The notes below the pieces were generated by a model. The model saw only the letters and a program-made list of their open reading frames with translations. It did no database searches and was not told the origin of the DNA. From contig JAMPFK010000014.1 in the NCBI GenBank assembly GCA_023664485.1, forward strand, positions 3,344 through 67,343: a stretch of 64,000 nucleotides of DNA, in the 5' to 3' direction. Source of the DNA: Bacteroides fragilis (GTDB lineage Bacteria; Bacillota; Clostridia; Lachnospirales; Lachnospiraceae). Shown here in pieces: positions 33,182 through 42,559 of the stretch; positions within the stretch are counted from its first letter, which is position 1, and each line of letters begins with the position of its first letter. A program made the translations under genes and the position numbers.

Positions 33182-34264
33182 TTACATCACGGCGGCTTCT
33201 GCCCAGTTCAATATCGAAAATACGGCCAATTGTTCATTTATCCCTTTTAACTGCTGCCTTATTTCCTTTTCATATTTATAAGTAGCAATCAATATGACCC
33301 CTTCATAGTTACATAATTCAGAGGGAGACTTTACTATAACGCCATGAAATTTCTCTCCCCATTTTGTTTTATTATTATCAACAACAAAGTCTATACAAAC
33401 ATCTGCCTGTAATAAAATATCAATACAACGTTCACTCCATTTTCCAGTTCCAAAAATAACAGTTTTATTATTTGTTTCTCCGCATATAATCTTTTTGAAT
33501 TTTTCAATTACTATATCTTCCGATAATATTAACGAAAACCTGCCCAATATATTGTATTCATATATTTTGGGAAGCCATCTGTCTTTATCATTACATCTTT
33601 GAATATAATGTAAGGATATCTCCATACCTTCTTTAAGAGATTCCTTTTGTTTTTTCAGGCTTACTCCTCCTCGTCGAAAATATGTCAGTATTTCATTAAT
33701 ATGTCCAAATTTTAAATTCCGGCTATACATCCGCAACATCAAATCATAATCTGCAGAAATATGATACTTTGTATTAAACGACCCGTATTTTTCATATATT
33801 TCTTTTTTTACAAAGGTCGCCGGATGTGGAATAGCCATCCTGTACCACAAGTCTTCAAGATTGGTACAACTATACAGTTCTTCCTGTTCAGAACCGCCAA
33901 ACCACATAGCATCGCCATAAAGAATATCAACATTATACTTGTTATAGTAATCAACAACCTGATATACTGCTGTATCAACATATAAATCATCACTATTCAA
34001 TATCCCTATAATTTCTCCCGAAGCGCTCTTAATCCCTTTATTCATAGCATAATACAGGCCTTCATCCGCTTCACTTATAAATACGTCGATGTAATCTGCA
34101 TATTTCCGGATCAATTCCCTTGTGCCATCTGTAGAAGCGCCATCAATAATGATATATTCAATATTAGAATAGTTTTGGTTTATCACACTTTTAATCGTTT
34201 GTTCAATTGTTGCTATCCCATTATACACAACCGTTATAATGCTGACCTTTACAGCTTCTTTCAA
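33182..34264 (-). CDS. GT2 glycosyltransferase with C-terminal Rossmann module
   Basis: The start is set at a TTG (34264) with GAGG eight bases upstream, directly before the conserved VSIITVVYNG. A GTG at 34318 would add 18 residues but has no RBS. About 360 residues. GT-A domain: YIIIDGASTDGTREL, EADEGLYYAMNKGI, GILNSDDLYV (DxD) and HPATFVKKEIYEKYG. The module lies at about 265-350 (NKTVIFGTGKWSERCIDILL, FVVDNNKTKWG, VILIATYKYEKEI). The 136-bp gap before it (34319-34454) has no clear promoter. Donor unknown. Confidence 0.84.
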   Translation of the reverse strand: MKEAVKVSIITVVYNGIATIEQTIKSVINQNYSNIEYIIIDGASTDGTRELIRKYADYIDVFISEADEGLYYAMNKGIKSASGEIIGILNSDDLYVDTAVYQVVDYYNKYNVDILYGDAMWFGGSEQEELYSCTNLEDLWYRMAIPHPATFVKKEIYEKYGSFNTKYHISADYDLMLRMYSRNLKFGHINEILTYFRRGGVSLKKQKESLKEGMEISLHYIQRCNDKDRWLPKIYEYNILGRFSLILSEDIVIEKFKKIICGETNNKTVIFGTGKWSERCIDILLQADVCIDFVVDNNKTKWGEKFHGVIVKSPSELCNYEGVILIATYKYEKEIRQQLKGINEQLAVFSILNWAEAAVM

Positions 34265-34454
34265 CGCTATTTCCTCACTTGCAGAAATTTTATAGTAACA
34301 TTTACTATTGAATAACACTTTTTAACAATTGATGTTCTATAAAGCTTACAATAAATATTATTTAAAAGACCACTGATCATTCCGCCGCCACTATTTTGGA
34401 ATGAAACAATTAAATTTCGTCAATTATTTTTCCCGATAACCCCGTTCTAAAAGT

Positions 34455-35948
34455 TTACAGATAATCGTTCCACCCTTTTGACGGTTCAAATTCAAAATTC
34501 GTACTGATGCTGCTGACTTTTTTATTAAATTCTTCCCTGTTACTATTTAAAATAATATTTCCCGGATTATGCCCACTCAGTTTTTTATCATTCAGCGCAT
34601 TGGCTAACACAGGAAATTTTTTATAATCAAAACCCATAAGTTTTACTACACAGAAATCAAACTCAACCGGATTATCAGAAAACAAGATACCGCCCACTTT
34701 TTTATAACCTGGATGTAACGGCCCCTCTTTATCGCCGCACACAATCATATCTCCAAAATGAAGGACTGTCCTTTGTTTTTCCTTATGCATCATCCTGTCT
34801 TTTCCAAAATAATATACAATGTGATTCACATCCAGAATAGTTCTCCAGATTGTGTCATTTCCATACCACATTCCAAATTTTTTCCTGTTTTGTTCTTTAT
34901 GATCCAGTATTCTTCCTATCCTCCTGGAAAATTCATTTGCCATATTCATTATAAAAATATACCGGTTTTTCAATGCCCAGTTTTTTACATCATTTCCCTG
35001 GGTGTTCATATATTTTAATATCTTATGGCCATCTGCGTATTCGTCTCCCCCGTTTTTCTTCATACCCTGACGGTGGTGCGGCAGAAATTCCTTTTTTACA
35101 TTAATACCAATCATATTTTTTAATGCCGCCGTATATCCGGCTATCCGATGCGTTTTGGGTTTCGGTATATTTATTATTACATCTGCATCTAAGACAACCT
35201 CACTGATACAATACTCATTTTTTCCTCTGCTATGATGTTCAACCGTATCCTTCGCGGCATAATTCGTAACCCTGAGTCTTTTTTTGTTCTTTATTTCCTG
35301 AAAACAGGATGCCTCTTTTAAATCGACTACAATACTTCCATATTTATTATTTTTATTTCTGCATTGTATTAAATTGCCATTGTCTGAACAAAGTATCGTA
35401 TCCCGCAAATCTGCAATATCAACCATAAAATCCGGTGTTTCCCTTTTTTTTAAATAACAAAACAGTTCTCCATAACCGCTTCTCTCTAACAATTTATCAA
35501 AATCACAGTCCTGCACCGGCGCATCGGCAACGATTACTTTTCCTTTCCCTTTCAAAGCGATACATACATAATCAAAAAGGCATCTTACAATTGACGGATG
35601 CGTAATAAGACAGTCCATTTGTTTTTGGACATCCTTTTCCGCATTATTAGAACTCATTACCAGATTAGGTTTTATCAATACAGTGCTGCCGGGACTGATA
35701 TACGTTCCCAGAGGATTCCATTTATCTGTATTAATATTTTCATAATCCATATTGTCTGCTATAAATATTTCCCGAATCATACGATAAATATCATTTCTTT
35801 TCATCCTGTTATCAGAATTAAATTCAAAACAATATTCCGGGTATTTTATTTCCGGATCGTATGGTGCATGTTCAGGATATTCACTGTCTTCTAAATACAT
35901 AAAATAATTGTTTGCAGATTTTTCATTGCACTGCGGTTGTTTTTGCAT
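34455..35948 (-). CDS. DUF362 domain protein
   Basis: 497 residues. The DUF362 pattern is seen in STVLIKPNLVMSSNN, THPSIVRCLFDYV, KVIVADAPVQD, DVIINIPKPKTHRIAGYTAA and LKNMIGINVKKEF. The family has no firmly established function; members occur alone or fused to ferredoxin domains and in polysaccharide clusters. No iron-sulfur cysteine motif or Rossmann module is visible here. It lies between the TupA-like ATP-grasp gene and a GT2 gene, which suggests a modification step. Confidence 0.78.
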   Translation of the reverse strand: MQKQPQCNEKSANNYFMYLEDSEYPEHAPYDPEIKYPEYCFEFNSDNRMKRNDIYRMIREIFIADNMDYENINTDKWNPLGTYISPGSTVLIKPNLVMSSNNAEKDVQKQMDCLITHPSIVRCLFDYVCIALKGKGKVIVADAPVQDCDFDKLLERSGYGELFCYLKKRETPDFMVDIADLRDTILCSDNGNLIQCRNKNNKYGSIVVDLKEASCFQEIKNKKRLRVTNYAAKDTVEHHSRGKNEYCISEVVLDADVIINIPKPKTHRIAGYTAALKNMIGINVKKEFLPHHRQGMKKNGGDEYADGHKILKYMNTQGNDVKNWALKNRYIFIMNMANEFSRRIGRILDHKEQNRKKFGMWYGNDTIWRTILDVNHIVYYFGKDRMMHKEKQRTVLHFGDMIVCGDKEGPLHPGYKKVGGILFSDNPVEFDFCVVKLMGFDYKKFPVLANALNDKKLSGHNPGNIILNSNREEFNKKVSSISTNFEFEPSKGWNDYL

Positions 35949-36046
35949 ATTATCCTGTATAATGTTTATAGAAGCGAAACATCATAACTTCCTTTCTTTT
36001 GGTTATCGTGGTCCAATACAATTCAGATACTGTGAGCTTTTGATTG

Positions 36047-37291
36047 TTATCCGGCAGCTTGACTGCTTAACCGGAGCGGATTCGTTTTCTCTGGCAATGT
36101 AATCCAGTCTCCCAGAATCCTGTCCCATTTCTCCGGCGTAAACTCTTCCATCCCTCCTCCTGGGAAAAAGGTCATTTCTCCAAAATATACTCTGTTTTCC
36201 ATCTCGTAAAAATCCACTCTCACAAAAGGGATACCTTTACTCAGTTCCTCTGCTAATTCAATCATAAGCTTGAAATTTAAAGGCCGTAAAATTGGCCTGG
36301 TACTTGCCGGATAATGCCGCTCAAATGGCATCCTGTTCCATTCTGTATCGAAAAAGGTAACTTTTAACTGATCTCCGCTAAATCTTTCCGTACATGTAAA
36401 TATTGTTTTTACCTTTCCGTTAAAGCACAAAAATTTATAATCTATCATTTCAGATGATTCCGACATATATTTCTCCGCTATTATCCTCCGTCTTACATTC
36501 TTATACGGCCATTCCCGCCCCATCCAAAAGTAATTAAGGCCAAGCGCCGTATTTAACTTTCTCCTGGCTTCCGCTTTATTAAATTTTTTTATCCCATCTA
36601 CAATCACTATGCTTCCCGCATCATGTGTACATTTTAAAACATATTTCTGCGGTAATTTTTCAAAATTAATCTGTTCAAAACTATCCCACACCCCCAGCGT
36701 AGGGATAATATACTCAGCTCCTATTTTTTCTGCCACATACTCTTTAACTGCATATTTATCGACCATCTGTATATATTCCGGTCTGCGATTATAGACCTTA
36801 AGCCACTGAAGTTTTTCATTAAATGTTAACGGGTTGTCGAAATTCAATTTGCAGCCCATTCTATTCTCAAATTTCTTTTCAAGATACACTATATCATTAT
36901 AGACTGCATGATATCGTCTCTGCACACTTTCATCATCAGACATATCTATACTATCAAGCAATTGAGCTAATAATACATGATCCACAACTATAACATTGGA
37001 TATTCCCTGCTGATATAACTGCTCGATAATCATATCCTGATATTGCCCGCTAACTGTCAAAAAAACCTGCAGCCTGTCTTTCTTTTGATATAAGTACTCA
37101 ATATCTTTTACTTTTATATTATCTCTGATAACTGTGCCTGGTTTGACGTTATTATCACAATAAAAATCCACTTTCATTCCAGCCGCGCTTATCAGGTCAT
37201 ATCCCCAGTTTTTCCCGATATAGCCTGCGCCAAACAAACAGATTTCGCCATCGCACTTTTCTCTCAAACCGTCCCATTCCAAATAAGTCAT
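36047..37291 (-). CDS. Rossmann module fused to a TupA-like ATP-grasp enzyme
   Basis: The start is the ATG at 37291 (GAGGG six bases upstream); a TTG at 37303 lacks an RBS. About 414 residues. Module 13-110 (EICLFGAGYIGKNWGYDL, FYCDNNVKPG, QVFLTVSGQYQDMI). The rest matches the TupA-like ATP-grasp family: NPLTFNEKLQWLKVYNRR, VDKYAVKEYVAEKIG, YVLKCTHDAGSIVIV, IDYKFLCFNGKV and PFVRVDFYEMENRVYFGEMT followed by FFPGGG. TupA is linked to teichuronopeptide synthesis, that is, to amino acid addition to a polysaccharide. Here it may attach an amino acid or form another amide. Confidence 0.83.
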   Translation of the reverse strand: MTYLEWDGLREKCDGEICLFGAGYIGKNWGYDLISAAGMKVDFYCDNNVKPGTVIRDNIKVKDIEYLYQKKDRLQVFLTVSGQYQDMIIEQLYQQGISNVIVVDHVLLAQLLDSIDMSDDESVQRRYHAVYNDIVYLEKKFENRMGCKLNFDNPLTFNEKLQWLKVYNRRPEYIQMVDKYAVKEYVAEKIGAEYIIPTLGVWDSFEQINFEKLPQKYVLKCTHDAGSIVIVDGIKKFNKAEARRKLNTALGLNYFWMGREWPYKNVRRRIIAEKYMSESSEMIDYKFLCFNGKVKTIFTCTERFSGDQLKVTFFDTEWNRMPFERHYPASTRPILRPLNFKLMIELAEELSKGIPFVRVDFYEMENRVYFGEMTFFPGGGMEEFTPEKWDRILGDWITLPEKTNPLRLSSQAAG

Positions 37292-37299
37292 TTTTTCCC

Positions 37300-38442
37300 T
37301 CAATACTTATACTGATGATTCCGAACGCGCCTGAATACTCCACTCGTCCGATAATTTTCACCAAGCATACCTACATCTTCACTCTTTAATCCATTTTTCC
37401 ATAAACAATATGTAAATGATAACTGATCTCTATAAGACCAGTTAAATACTTCATTCCACCAGTCCAGCATGAGCTTCCGGCAGGCCGGATTACTGTTATC
37501 CCGTACTAAAATGGTACATTCAAACAATCCATAATCATACGGCATTCCTTCCTTCAGATAAGTCATTACCTGGGTATATATTTTACTGAAGCTGTCCGCT
37601 TTCCTCACACCGCAGGCAATTGCTTCTGAATAGATACAATTTCGTTCCGGATGCTTAAATATCGCAATCCCGCTTTTTCCTGTCTTACTTATATATTGGT
37701 TCAAATCTCCCGATATTTCGATTGTTCCATCTATGTAAACGGAATACTTATATTCTGAAAAAATATATGGCGCATTAATTTTGCAGAATCTGTTTCTTCG
37801 TATATTATCTGTCACCTTATCAGGAACAACCGTGTTAATATCTATCCACTGCATTACATCAAGCTGTCCGGGATTTTCATCAGATATCAAATAATAATCA
37901 CAGGCATCCGAGCAAAATCCGGGCTCGTTCACATGATCGTAATTTCCTGTTATACATGTAAACACTGCGCATTCTTTTCCGCTGTTATTATGAACCCTGT
38001 TCTTTTTTACCATATCAACATTCCAGTTAAAACGTTCATTTTCTACCGGCATCTGTTCCGATATAATCTTTCCATCCAGGAAATCTTTTACAATATTACT
38101 CAAACCAAGCAATTCAGACAATGTAATAATAATTTTAAAGTTAAAACGTTCAATCTGCTTTACTACATCATCCATACCCGTTTTACTGCCAATGAAAACA
38201 AAGCATGCTTCTATTTCCTTTTCCAATATATCAGTTGGTGAAACGCATACGATATCATCTCTGATTATATTTCCCCAAAGCGCCGGGGCATTATCACAAT
38301 AGAAATGTACCCGTACCCCAAAACTTTTGACAATATCATATGCCAGACCTGAACCAAATCTACCTGCTCCAAATATACAGACACTCATCCCCTTATTTTT
38401 TATAAGTTCTATTTCGCTTAAAATTTTGTCCTCATGTTTCAT
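37300..38442 (-). CDS. Rossmann module fused to a DUF616 (TOD1/MUCI70-like) glycosyltransferase domain
   Basis: The start at 38442 is chosen because AAAGG precedes the ATG and it follows the upstream stop; a GTG at 38502 would overlap that gene. About 380 residues. Module about 18-115 (MSVCIFGAGRFGSGLAYDIV, FYCDNAPALWG, CFVFIGSKTGMDDVV). DUF616 part: AVFTCITGNYDHVNEPGFC, YYLISDE, NRFCKINAPYIFSEYKYSVY followed by IDGTIEI (acidic site), FKHPERNCIYSEAIAC. The family is considered a glycosyltransferase group with bacterial and plant members. Substrate unknown. Confidence 0.8.
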   Translation of the reverse strand: MKHEDKILSEIELIKNKGMSVCIFGAGRFGSGLAYDIVKSFGVRVHFYCDNAPALWGNIIRDDIVCVSPTDILEKEIEACFVFIGSKTGMDDVVKQIERFNFKIIITLSELLGLSNIVKDFLDGKIISEQMPVENERFNWNVDMVKKNRVHNNSGKECAVFTCITGNYDHVNEPGFCSDACDYYLISDENPGQLDVMQWIDINTVVPDKVTDNIRRNRFCKINAPYIFSEYKYSVYIDGTIEISGDLNQYISKTGKSGIAIFKHPERNCIYSEAIACGVRKADSFSKIYTQVMTYLKEGMPYDYGLFECTILVRDNSNPACRKLMLDWWNEVFNWSYRDQLSFTYCLWKNGLKSEDVGMLGENYRTSGVFRRVRNHQYKY

Positions 38443-38476
38443 ATGTAAATGCCTTTCAGAATAAACATTTTCATGA

Positions 38477-39586
38477 CTAAAACAAATATAATACATTTTC
38501 ACGGCAGCCTAATTGATTCTTTATTTCATTCGCCTCTTTGATTGCTACAATTATTTTGCAATCTTTAAAACATATCTCCGAATACTTATATATTTTTTTA
38601 TCATACATAAATTGATCTTTATACTGATCGTCAGATACTACAAATCCACTGATATTCACACACTTCTCTATTCTTTCATAAATAAGTTTTCCATGCATTC
38701 CCGTTCCATATATATATACTTCTTTACCACACCTGGCAAAATTAATGATTTCTTCCAGGGTATTTAAACTTCCGGGAATCTTAATCTCCTCAACATGTAA
38801 GTCTCTGCTAAATTCATAATCTATATCATAAATAATGCCATATTTGCGCTTAACCGTATCTAAAATCAGATTAATATCGTAATCATAATGCTCGGATATA
38901 TACTTCAGTAAGTCTATACAATTATCTTTCTGATACTTGATTGGATCAAAACACCTCTTTTTCATCAGTGGAATTCCACATTGTTTCGTGCAATAATTTG
39001 GCGACTGATACATATCATAATTATCAATATCAGAATAACAGGTAAAATCATATTTTTGAGCATTTAAAAAATGAAATAATCCCATTTCAGCAATTCTGAC
39101 AACATCATTCCGATGCATATTATCAGTGTCCAATTGTACATAGAAATCGAAGACATCCGCCATTACCGATTTACGAAACACAATAAAGAAGGTTCCCATT
39201 ATACTTAGGTAATCATTGTCTAAATACTCAAATCCCCAATAATCTCCTTTTTTATGTTTCATATATTCAAAAACAGTTTTAAACGGAATAAACGGGCCAA
39301 AGCATGTATCATTTGAAAAAACGACCTGATCATATTGTAAAATAAATTCTTTACCATATTTTTGTAATGCCGCCTTATATCCGCCGGCATCATATCCCAG
39401 ATTTTTGCGAATCATAATTCTATCTGAAATCTGTTTCAGATTATTGAAACCTTTCCTATCCACATTCCCATTTATCACAATAATCAGATCATCTACCGCC
39501 TCTTTCAATGACTGAGCATAATAAAGCAGATAATTATCAATAATACCATGTGAATCATAAACCGTTAATATTCCCAGCGTCTGCAT
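38477..39586 (-). CDS. RgpF-like (rhamnan synthesis) glycosyltransferase with C-terminal Rossmann module
   Basis: 369 residues. The N-terminal part matches the RgpF/rhamnan synthesis F family: LGILTVYDSHGIIDNYLLYY, LIIVINGNV, MIRKNLGYDAGGYKAAL, VVFSNDTCFGPFIPF and KGDYWGFEY. The module begins near residue 287 (KEVYIYGTGMHGKLIYERI, GFVVSDDQYK, KIIVAIKEANEIKN). RgpF-type proteins transfer rhamnose or act late in side-chain addition on surface polysaccharides. No rhamnose synthesis genes are in the window. Confidence 0.82.
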   Translation of the reverse strand: MQTLGILTVYDSHGIIDNYLLYYAQSLKEAVDDLIIVINGNVDRKGFNNLKQISDRIMIRKNLGYDAGGYKAALQKYGKEFILQYDQVVFSNDTCFGPFIPFKTVFEYMKHKKGDYWGFEYLDNDYLSIMGTFFIVFRKSVMADVFDFYVQLDTDNMHRNDVVRIAEMGLFHFLNAQKYDFTCYSDIDNYDMYQSPNYCTKQCGIPLMKKRCFDPIKYQKDNCIDLLKYISEHYDYDINLILDTVKRKYGIIYDIDYEFSRDLHVEEIKIPGSLNTLEEIINFARCGKEVYIYGTGMHGKLIYERIEKCVNISGFVVSDDQYKDQFMYDKKIYKYSEICFKDCKIIVAIKEANEIKNQLGCRENVLYLF

Positions 39587-39648
39587 CCGCTATCCCACTT
39601 TCTTTCACGTTATACTGTTCATGCAGGCAATTGCTGCATCCCTATAAA

Positions 39649-40677
39649 TTATCTATTACCATAATTCCACTCTGTAATTCGCTCTTCTATTTCTGCAGAT
39701 TTATCATATTTTTTCATATCAAACAGGCTTGCATATTCTTTTACCAACGGTTCACATGTTTCATTACAATTATAAATACAGTTAGCACATATCGTTCCAT
39801 TTAAGTCATGACTCAAATGACGCTTTCTAAGCGCCTGAGCATATTGATTATTCCATGCGTCCTGTAAGGGTTCTTTATTTAAATCTGCTACAGCCAGATA
39901 ATTTTGAAAATCTGCGCAGCACATGGTGAGATAACCTTCATACGTCACATGCAATTTATTAAATATCATTGGACAAACCCCATCTATATTGTATCCTCCC
40001 GCATTTCCATCAATAGCTAACAGATTGTTTAATTCAGGCATATAACCCGACTGATTTATACAGTTAAAAAAAAGAATATCATCTACATATTTTCCATATT
40101 CCGACTTAAACGTTTCTTTCGTTCCCACTGTCTGTTTTGTCATGATAAAGGAAATGTACAGTTTGAATTGATGTGTGTGCCTCAATCCACTTATGAATTT
40201 CAGATTTTCTATTACTTTATCAAAATCGTCCCTTCCATGTATTAGCAGATAATCTTCTTTGTTTGCCCCATTAATAGAAAACTTTATGCTGTCAATTCCG
40301 GCATCTATAACGCTATGTGCTCTTTTCGGCTCAAATAAGACGCCATTTGTAGTAATGAAAACATATTCGAATCCTATTTCCTTTGCATGAGAAATATATT
40401 CTTCAAGGTTCTTATCTACTAACGGTTCTCCTGTCGCATAAAACCCGACTTCTCTCGTTCCTAACCGATATGCTTCTGACAGAATTCTCTTAGCAAGGTT
40501 TTTTTCGATCAATCCCCTGTTTCTGTCGGATTTTGAATTTGCGCAAAAAGCGCACGCATGGTTACAAATATTTGAAACCTCAAGCAGCATGGTCCTGGGA
40601 AAAGGCTGTATTAAATCTTTATTGTTTATTGTCTGATCGTAAATTTCTATTCGTTTCCTGATATCTTGTCCGGCCAT
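39649..40677 (-). CDS. Radical SAM enzyme with SPASM-like C-terminus
   Basis: 342 residues. The radical SAM cluster motif is C38-x3-C42-x2-C45 (SNICNHACAFCANS), followed by GFYATGEPLVDKNLEEY (GGEP-like motif) and FITTNGVLF. The C-terminal part has MCCADFQNYLAVADL and TICANCIYNCNETCEP, consistent with a SPASM domain holding further iron-sulfur clusters. Such enzymes modify sugars or peptides by radical chemistry. GAGGAG precedes the ATG. The target is unknown; in this setting an unusual sugar oxidation, epimerisation or dehydration is plausible. Confidence 0.85.
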   Translation of the reverse strand: MAGQDIRKRIEIYDQTINNKDLIQPFPRTMLLEVSNICNHACAFCANSKSDRNRGLIEKNLAKRILSEAYRLGTREVGFYATGEPLVDKNLEEYISHAKEIGFEYVFITTNGVLFEPKRAHSVIDAGIDSIKFSINGANKEDYLLIHGRDDFDKVIENLKFISGLRHTHQFKLYISFIMTKQTVGTKETFKSEYGKYVDDILFFNCINQSGYMPELNNLLAIDGNAGGYNIDGVCPMIFNKLHVTYEGYLTMCCADFQNYLAVADLNKEPLQDAWNNQYAQALRKRHLSHDLNGTICANCIYNCNETCEPLVKEYASLFDMKKYDKSAEIEERITEWNYGNR

Positions 40678-40818
40678 TTTTGTTCTCCTCTGTTTATTTG
40701 AAAAAAATATTTATTTTCCATCTCCAAACAGGCTTTTTTAAATACTCGCTCTTCAGATTTCCATCATATAAACGAATTTCCAAAACAGAAATAATTCTGA
40801 ATATTTGTCTGATTTTAT

Positions 40819-41593
40819 TTATTTCTTCTGAAACGTTAAAGAATACTTATCACTAAACTTTTGATATTCAAAGTCTTTATATTCTTCCGTCTTTTTCATT
40901 AAATATGCCCATTCATAAAATGTTTCCGGCATTTCATATACTGCTTCATTTTGTGGGAAATCACCCCTTTTCAGGAAATAGTACCTTTCGATTAATTTCA
41001 TATTATGCTGTTCTAATTGCAGCGTAAGATAACGTACATCTGTAAAATAATTAGGATGCTCTTTTTTTCGTGCATTTATTTCAGCAATCATAGCTGCTTC
41101 ATCATCTGCAAAATACTTATTATTCTTCCCTGTGACCAATAATACCCCCCCCATTTAGAACGCGCAGCAATTCCTGAATAATAATCTCCTGATTGCATGC
41201 ATCAAACACACCAAAACATATAATTTTATCAAACATATTATTTTCAAATGGTATATGCATCCCATCAAATTCTCTTAAATTATCTCCTACCTTCAAACCC
41301 TCATTCATTTTCTCAGCATGCTCAAGGCATACTCCTGATATATCTAACCCAAAATATTTGTCATTTTTATTAGATATACTTTTTCTATATATTGGATATA
41401 GTCTTCCTGAGCCACATCCAAAATCCAAAAGAAAATCGGTCTCCTTAACTTTCAATTTTTCAAAATATGTCTTCAATATATAATCATCATTTGTTCTATC
41501 TTTAACTTCCTTTCCTTCATTTGTTTCTTTTACCCTGTTTTCCCAATATGTAACATAATCATTCCAGTATTGCTTACTATTTGTATTATCCAT
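40819..41593 (-). pseudogene. Class I methyltransferase split by a frameshift at a G8 tract
   Basis: The first part (ATG 41593 onward) has LLDFGCGSGRLYPIYRKSI, YFGLDISGVCLEHAEKM and FDKIICFGVFDACNQEIIIQ, a SAM-binding methyltransferase. At 41145-41152 (eight G on the minus strand) the frame runs to an early stop at 41120. The natural continuation (VLLVTGKNNKYFADDE to the stop at 40819) is in another frame and is restored if the tract has seven G. So it is a phase-variable gene, a recent mutation or a sequencing error. The 141-bp gap to the radical SAM gene holds nothing recognised. Confidence 0.75.
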
Positions 41594-41671
41594 CTTCTCT
41601 ACTTTCCCCAAATCCAAAATCAGCCAATATATTGCTCCAATTCTTAACCATGAAATATAATTTGACTGAAA

Positions 41672-42523
41672 TTATTTACAAAGAATAATATTATTATTAT
41701 CTCCCACGGGCAGCATACGGACTGTCTGTTTTTCCTCTTTCATAAAATCATAAACCGCCTTTTTTACCCCTTCATAAGAAAAGTAATCATCTATAACTAT
41801 TATTCCGTTTTCTGCCATCCTACTCCAAAAATAACGCAGTCCTTCCAATGTCGGCTTATATAAATCGACATCGAGACTCACAAAAATAAATTTGTCTTCC
41901 ACATTTACTGCCGTTTCCGGAAAATAACCTTTTTTAACAATACAATTTTCAGGGTATTTCATTCTGCCTAAAACCAAATCAACCGTTGTTGCTTCCAAAT
42001 AATCGCAAGCATCATATAAAGATGACGTATCCGTTTCTGAACAAATGTCAATCTGATCATTTCTATCTCTTTGATCAAATCCTGTAAAAGTATCAAACAA
42101 ATATAGTTTCCTATCAGGGAAATTCTCGTTTATCCTTTTGGCATACTCACCTTGAAATACTCCTAATTCAGCGGTGTTCCCTGTATATCCTCCCCCGTAT
42201 ACTATCTTTGCAAAATCTGAAAGAATATCATATTTATACGTTCTTACTCCCAGTGAGTAGCTATCATCAATTTTGTTAAAGTCAACGCCATATTCTTTCA
42301 TCTGTTCAATCATCTCATCGTGTCCTGTCATTGAACCTATAAAAACACAGTCATACTCCATTTCTCTTATGTATTCAGGTTTGTATACCTTAACGCCTTC
42401 AACCTCTGTTCCTTGACGTTTCTCAAAATTATCCAAAAAGGCTAAAATATTGTATTTACCACATATATCTCCGTAAATCTTTTTGCCTAATTGCCCTGCC
42501 CCAAAAATAACTGCTTTTTTCAT
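41672..42523 (-). CDS. Rossmann module fused to a TylF/MycF-like O-methyltransferase
   Basis: 283 residues. Module 1-95 (KKAVIFGAGQLGKKIYGDI, AFLDNFEKRQG, CVFIGSMTGHDEMI). From about 110 the macrocin-O-methyltransferase family pattern follows: GNTAELGVFQGEYAKRINEN, KLYLFDTFTGFDQRD, FVSLDVDLYKPTLEGLRYFW and NGIIVIDDYFSYEGVKKAV. These are metal-dependent sugar O-methyltransferases, with the Asp residues of VDLY and IDDY as likely metal ligands. AAAGGAG precedes the ATG. It most likely methylates a hydroxyl of a glycan sugar. Confidence 0.85.
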   Translation of the reverse strand: MKKAVIFGAGQLGKKIYGDICGKYNILAFLDNFEKRQGTEVEGVKVYKPEYIREMEYDCVFIGSMTGHDEMIEQMKEYGVDFNKIDDSYSLGVRTYKYDILSDFAKIVYGGGYTGNTAELGVFQGEYAKRINENFPDRKLYLFDTFTGFDQRDRNDQIDICSETDTSSLYDACDYLEATTVDLVLGRMKYPENCIVKKGYFPETAVNVEDKFIFVSLDVDLYKPTLEGLRYFWSRMAENGIIVIDDYFSYEGVKKAVYDFMKEEKQTVRMLPVGDNNNIILCK

Positions 42524-42559
42524 TGTACCTCTCCTTTCATTAATCCAAACAGGCTAACA

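Noticed and set aside
34319..34454. Internal promoter TTGACG in the gap before the GT2 gene
   Set aside because: No acceptable -10 element lies 16-18 bp downstream.
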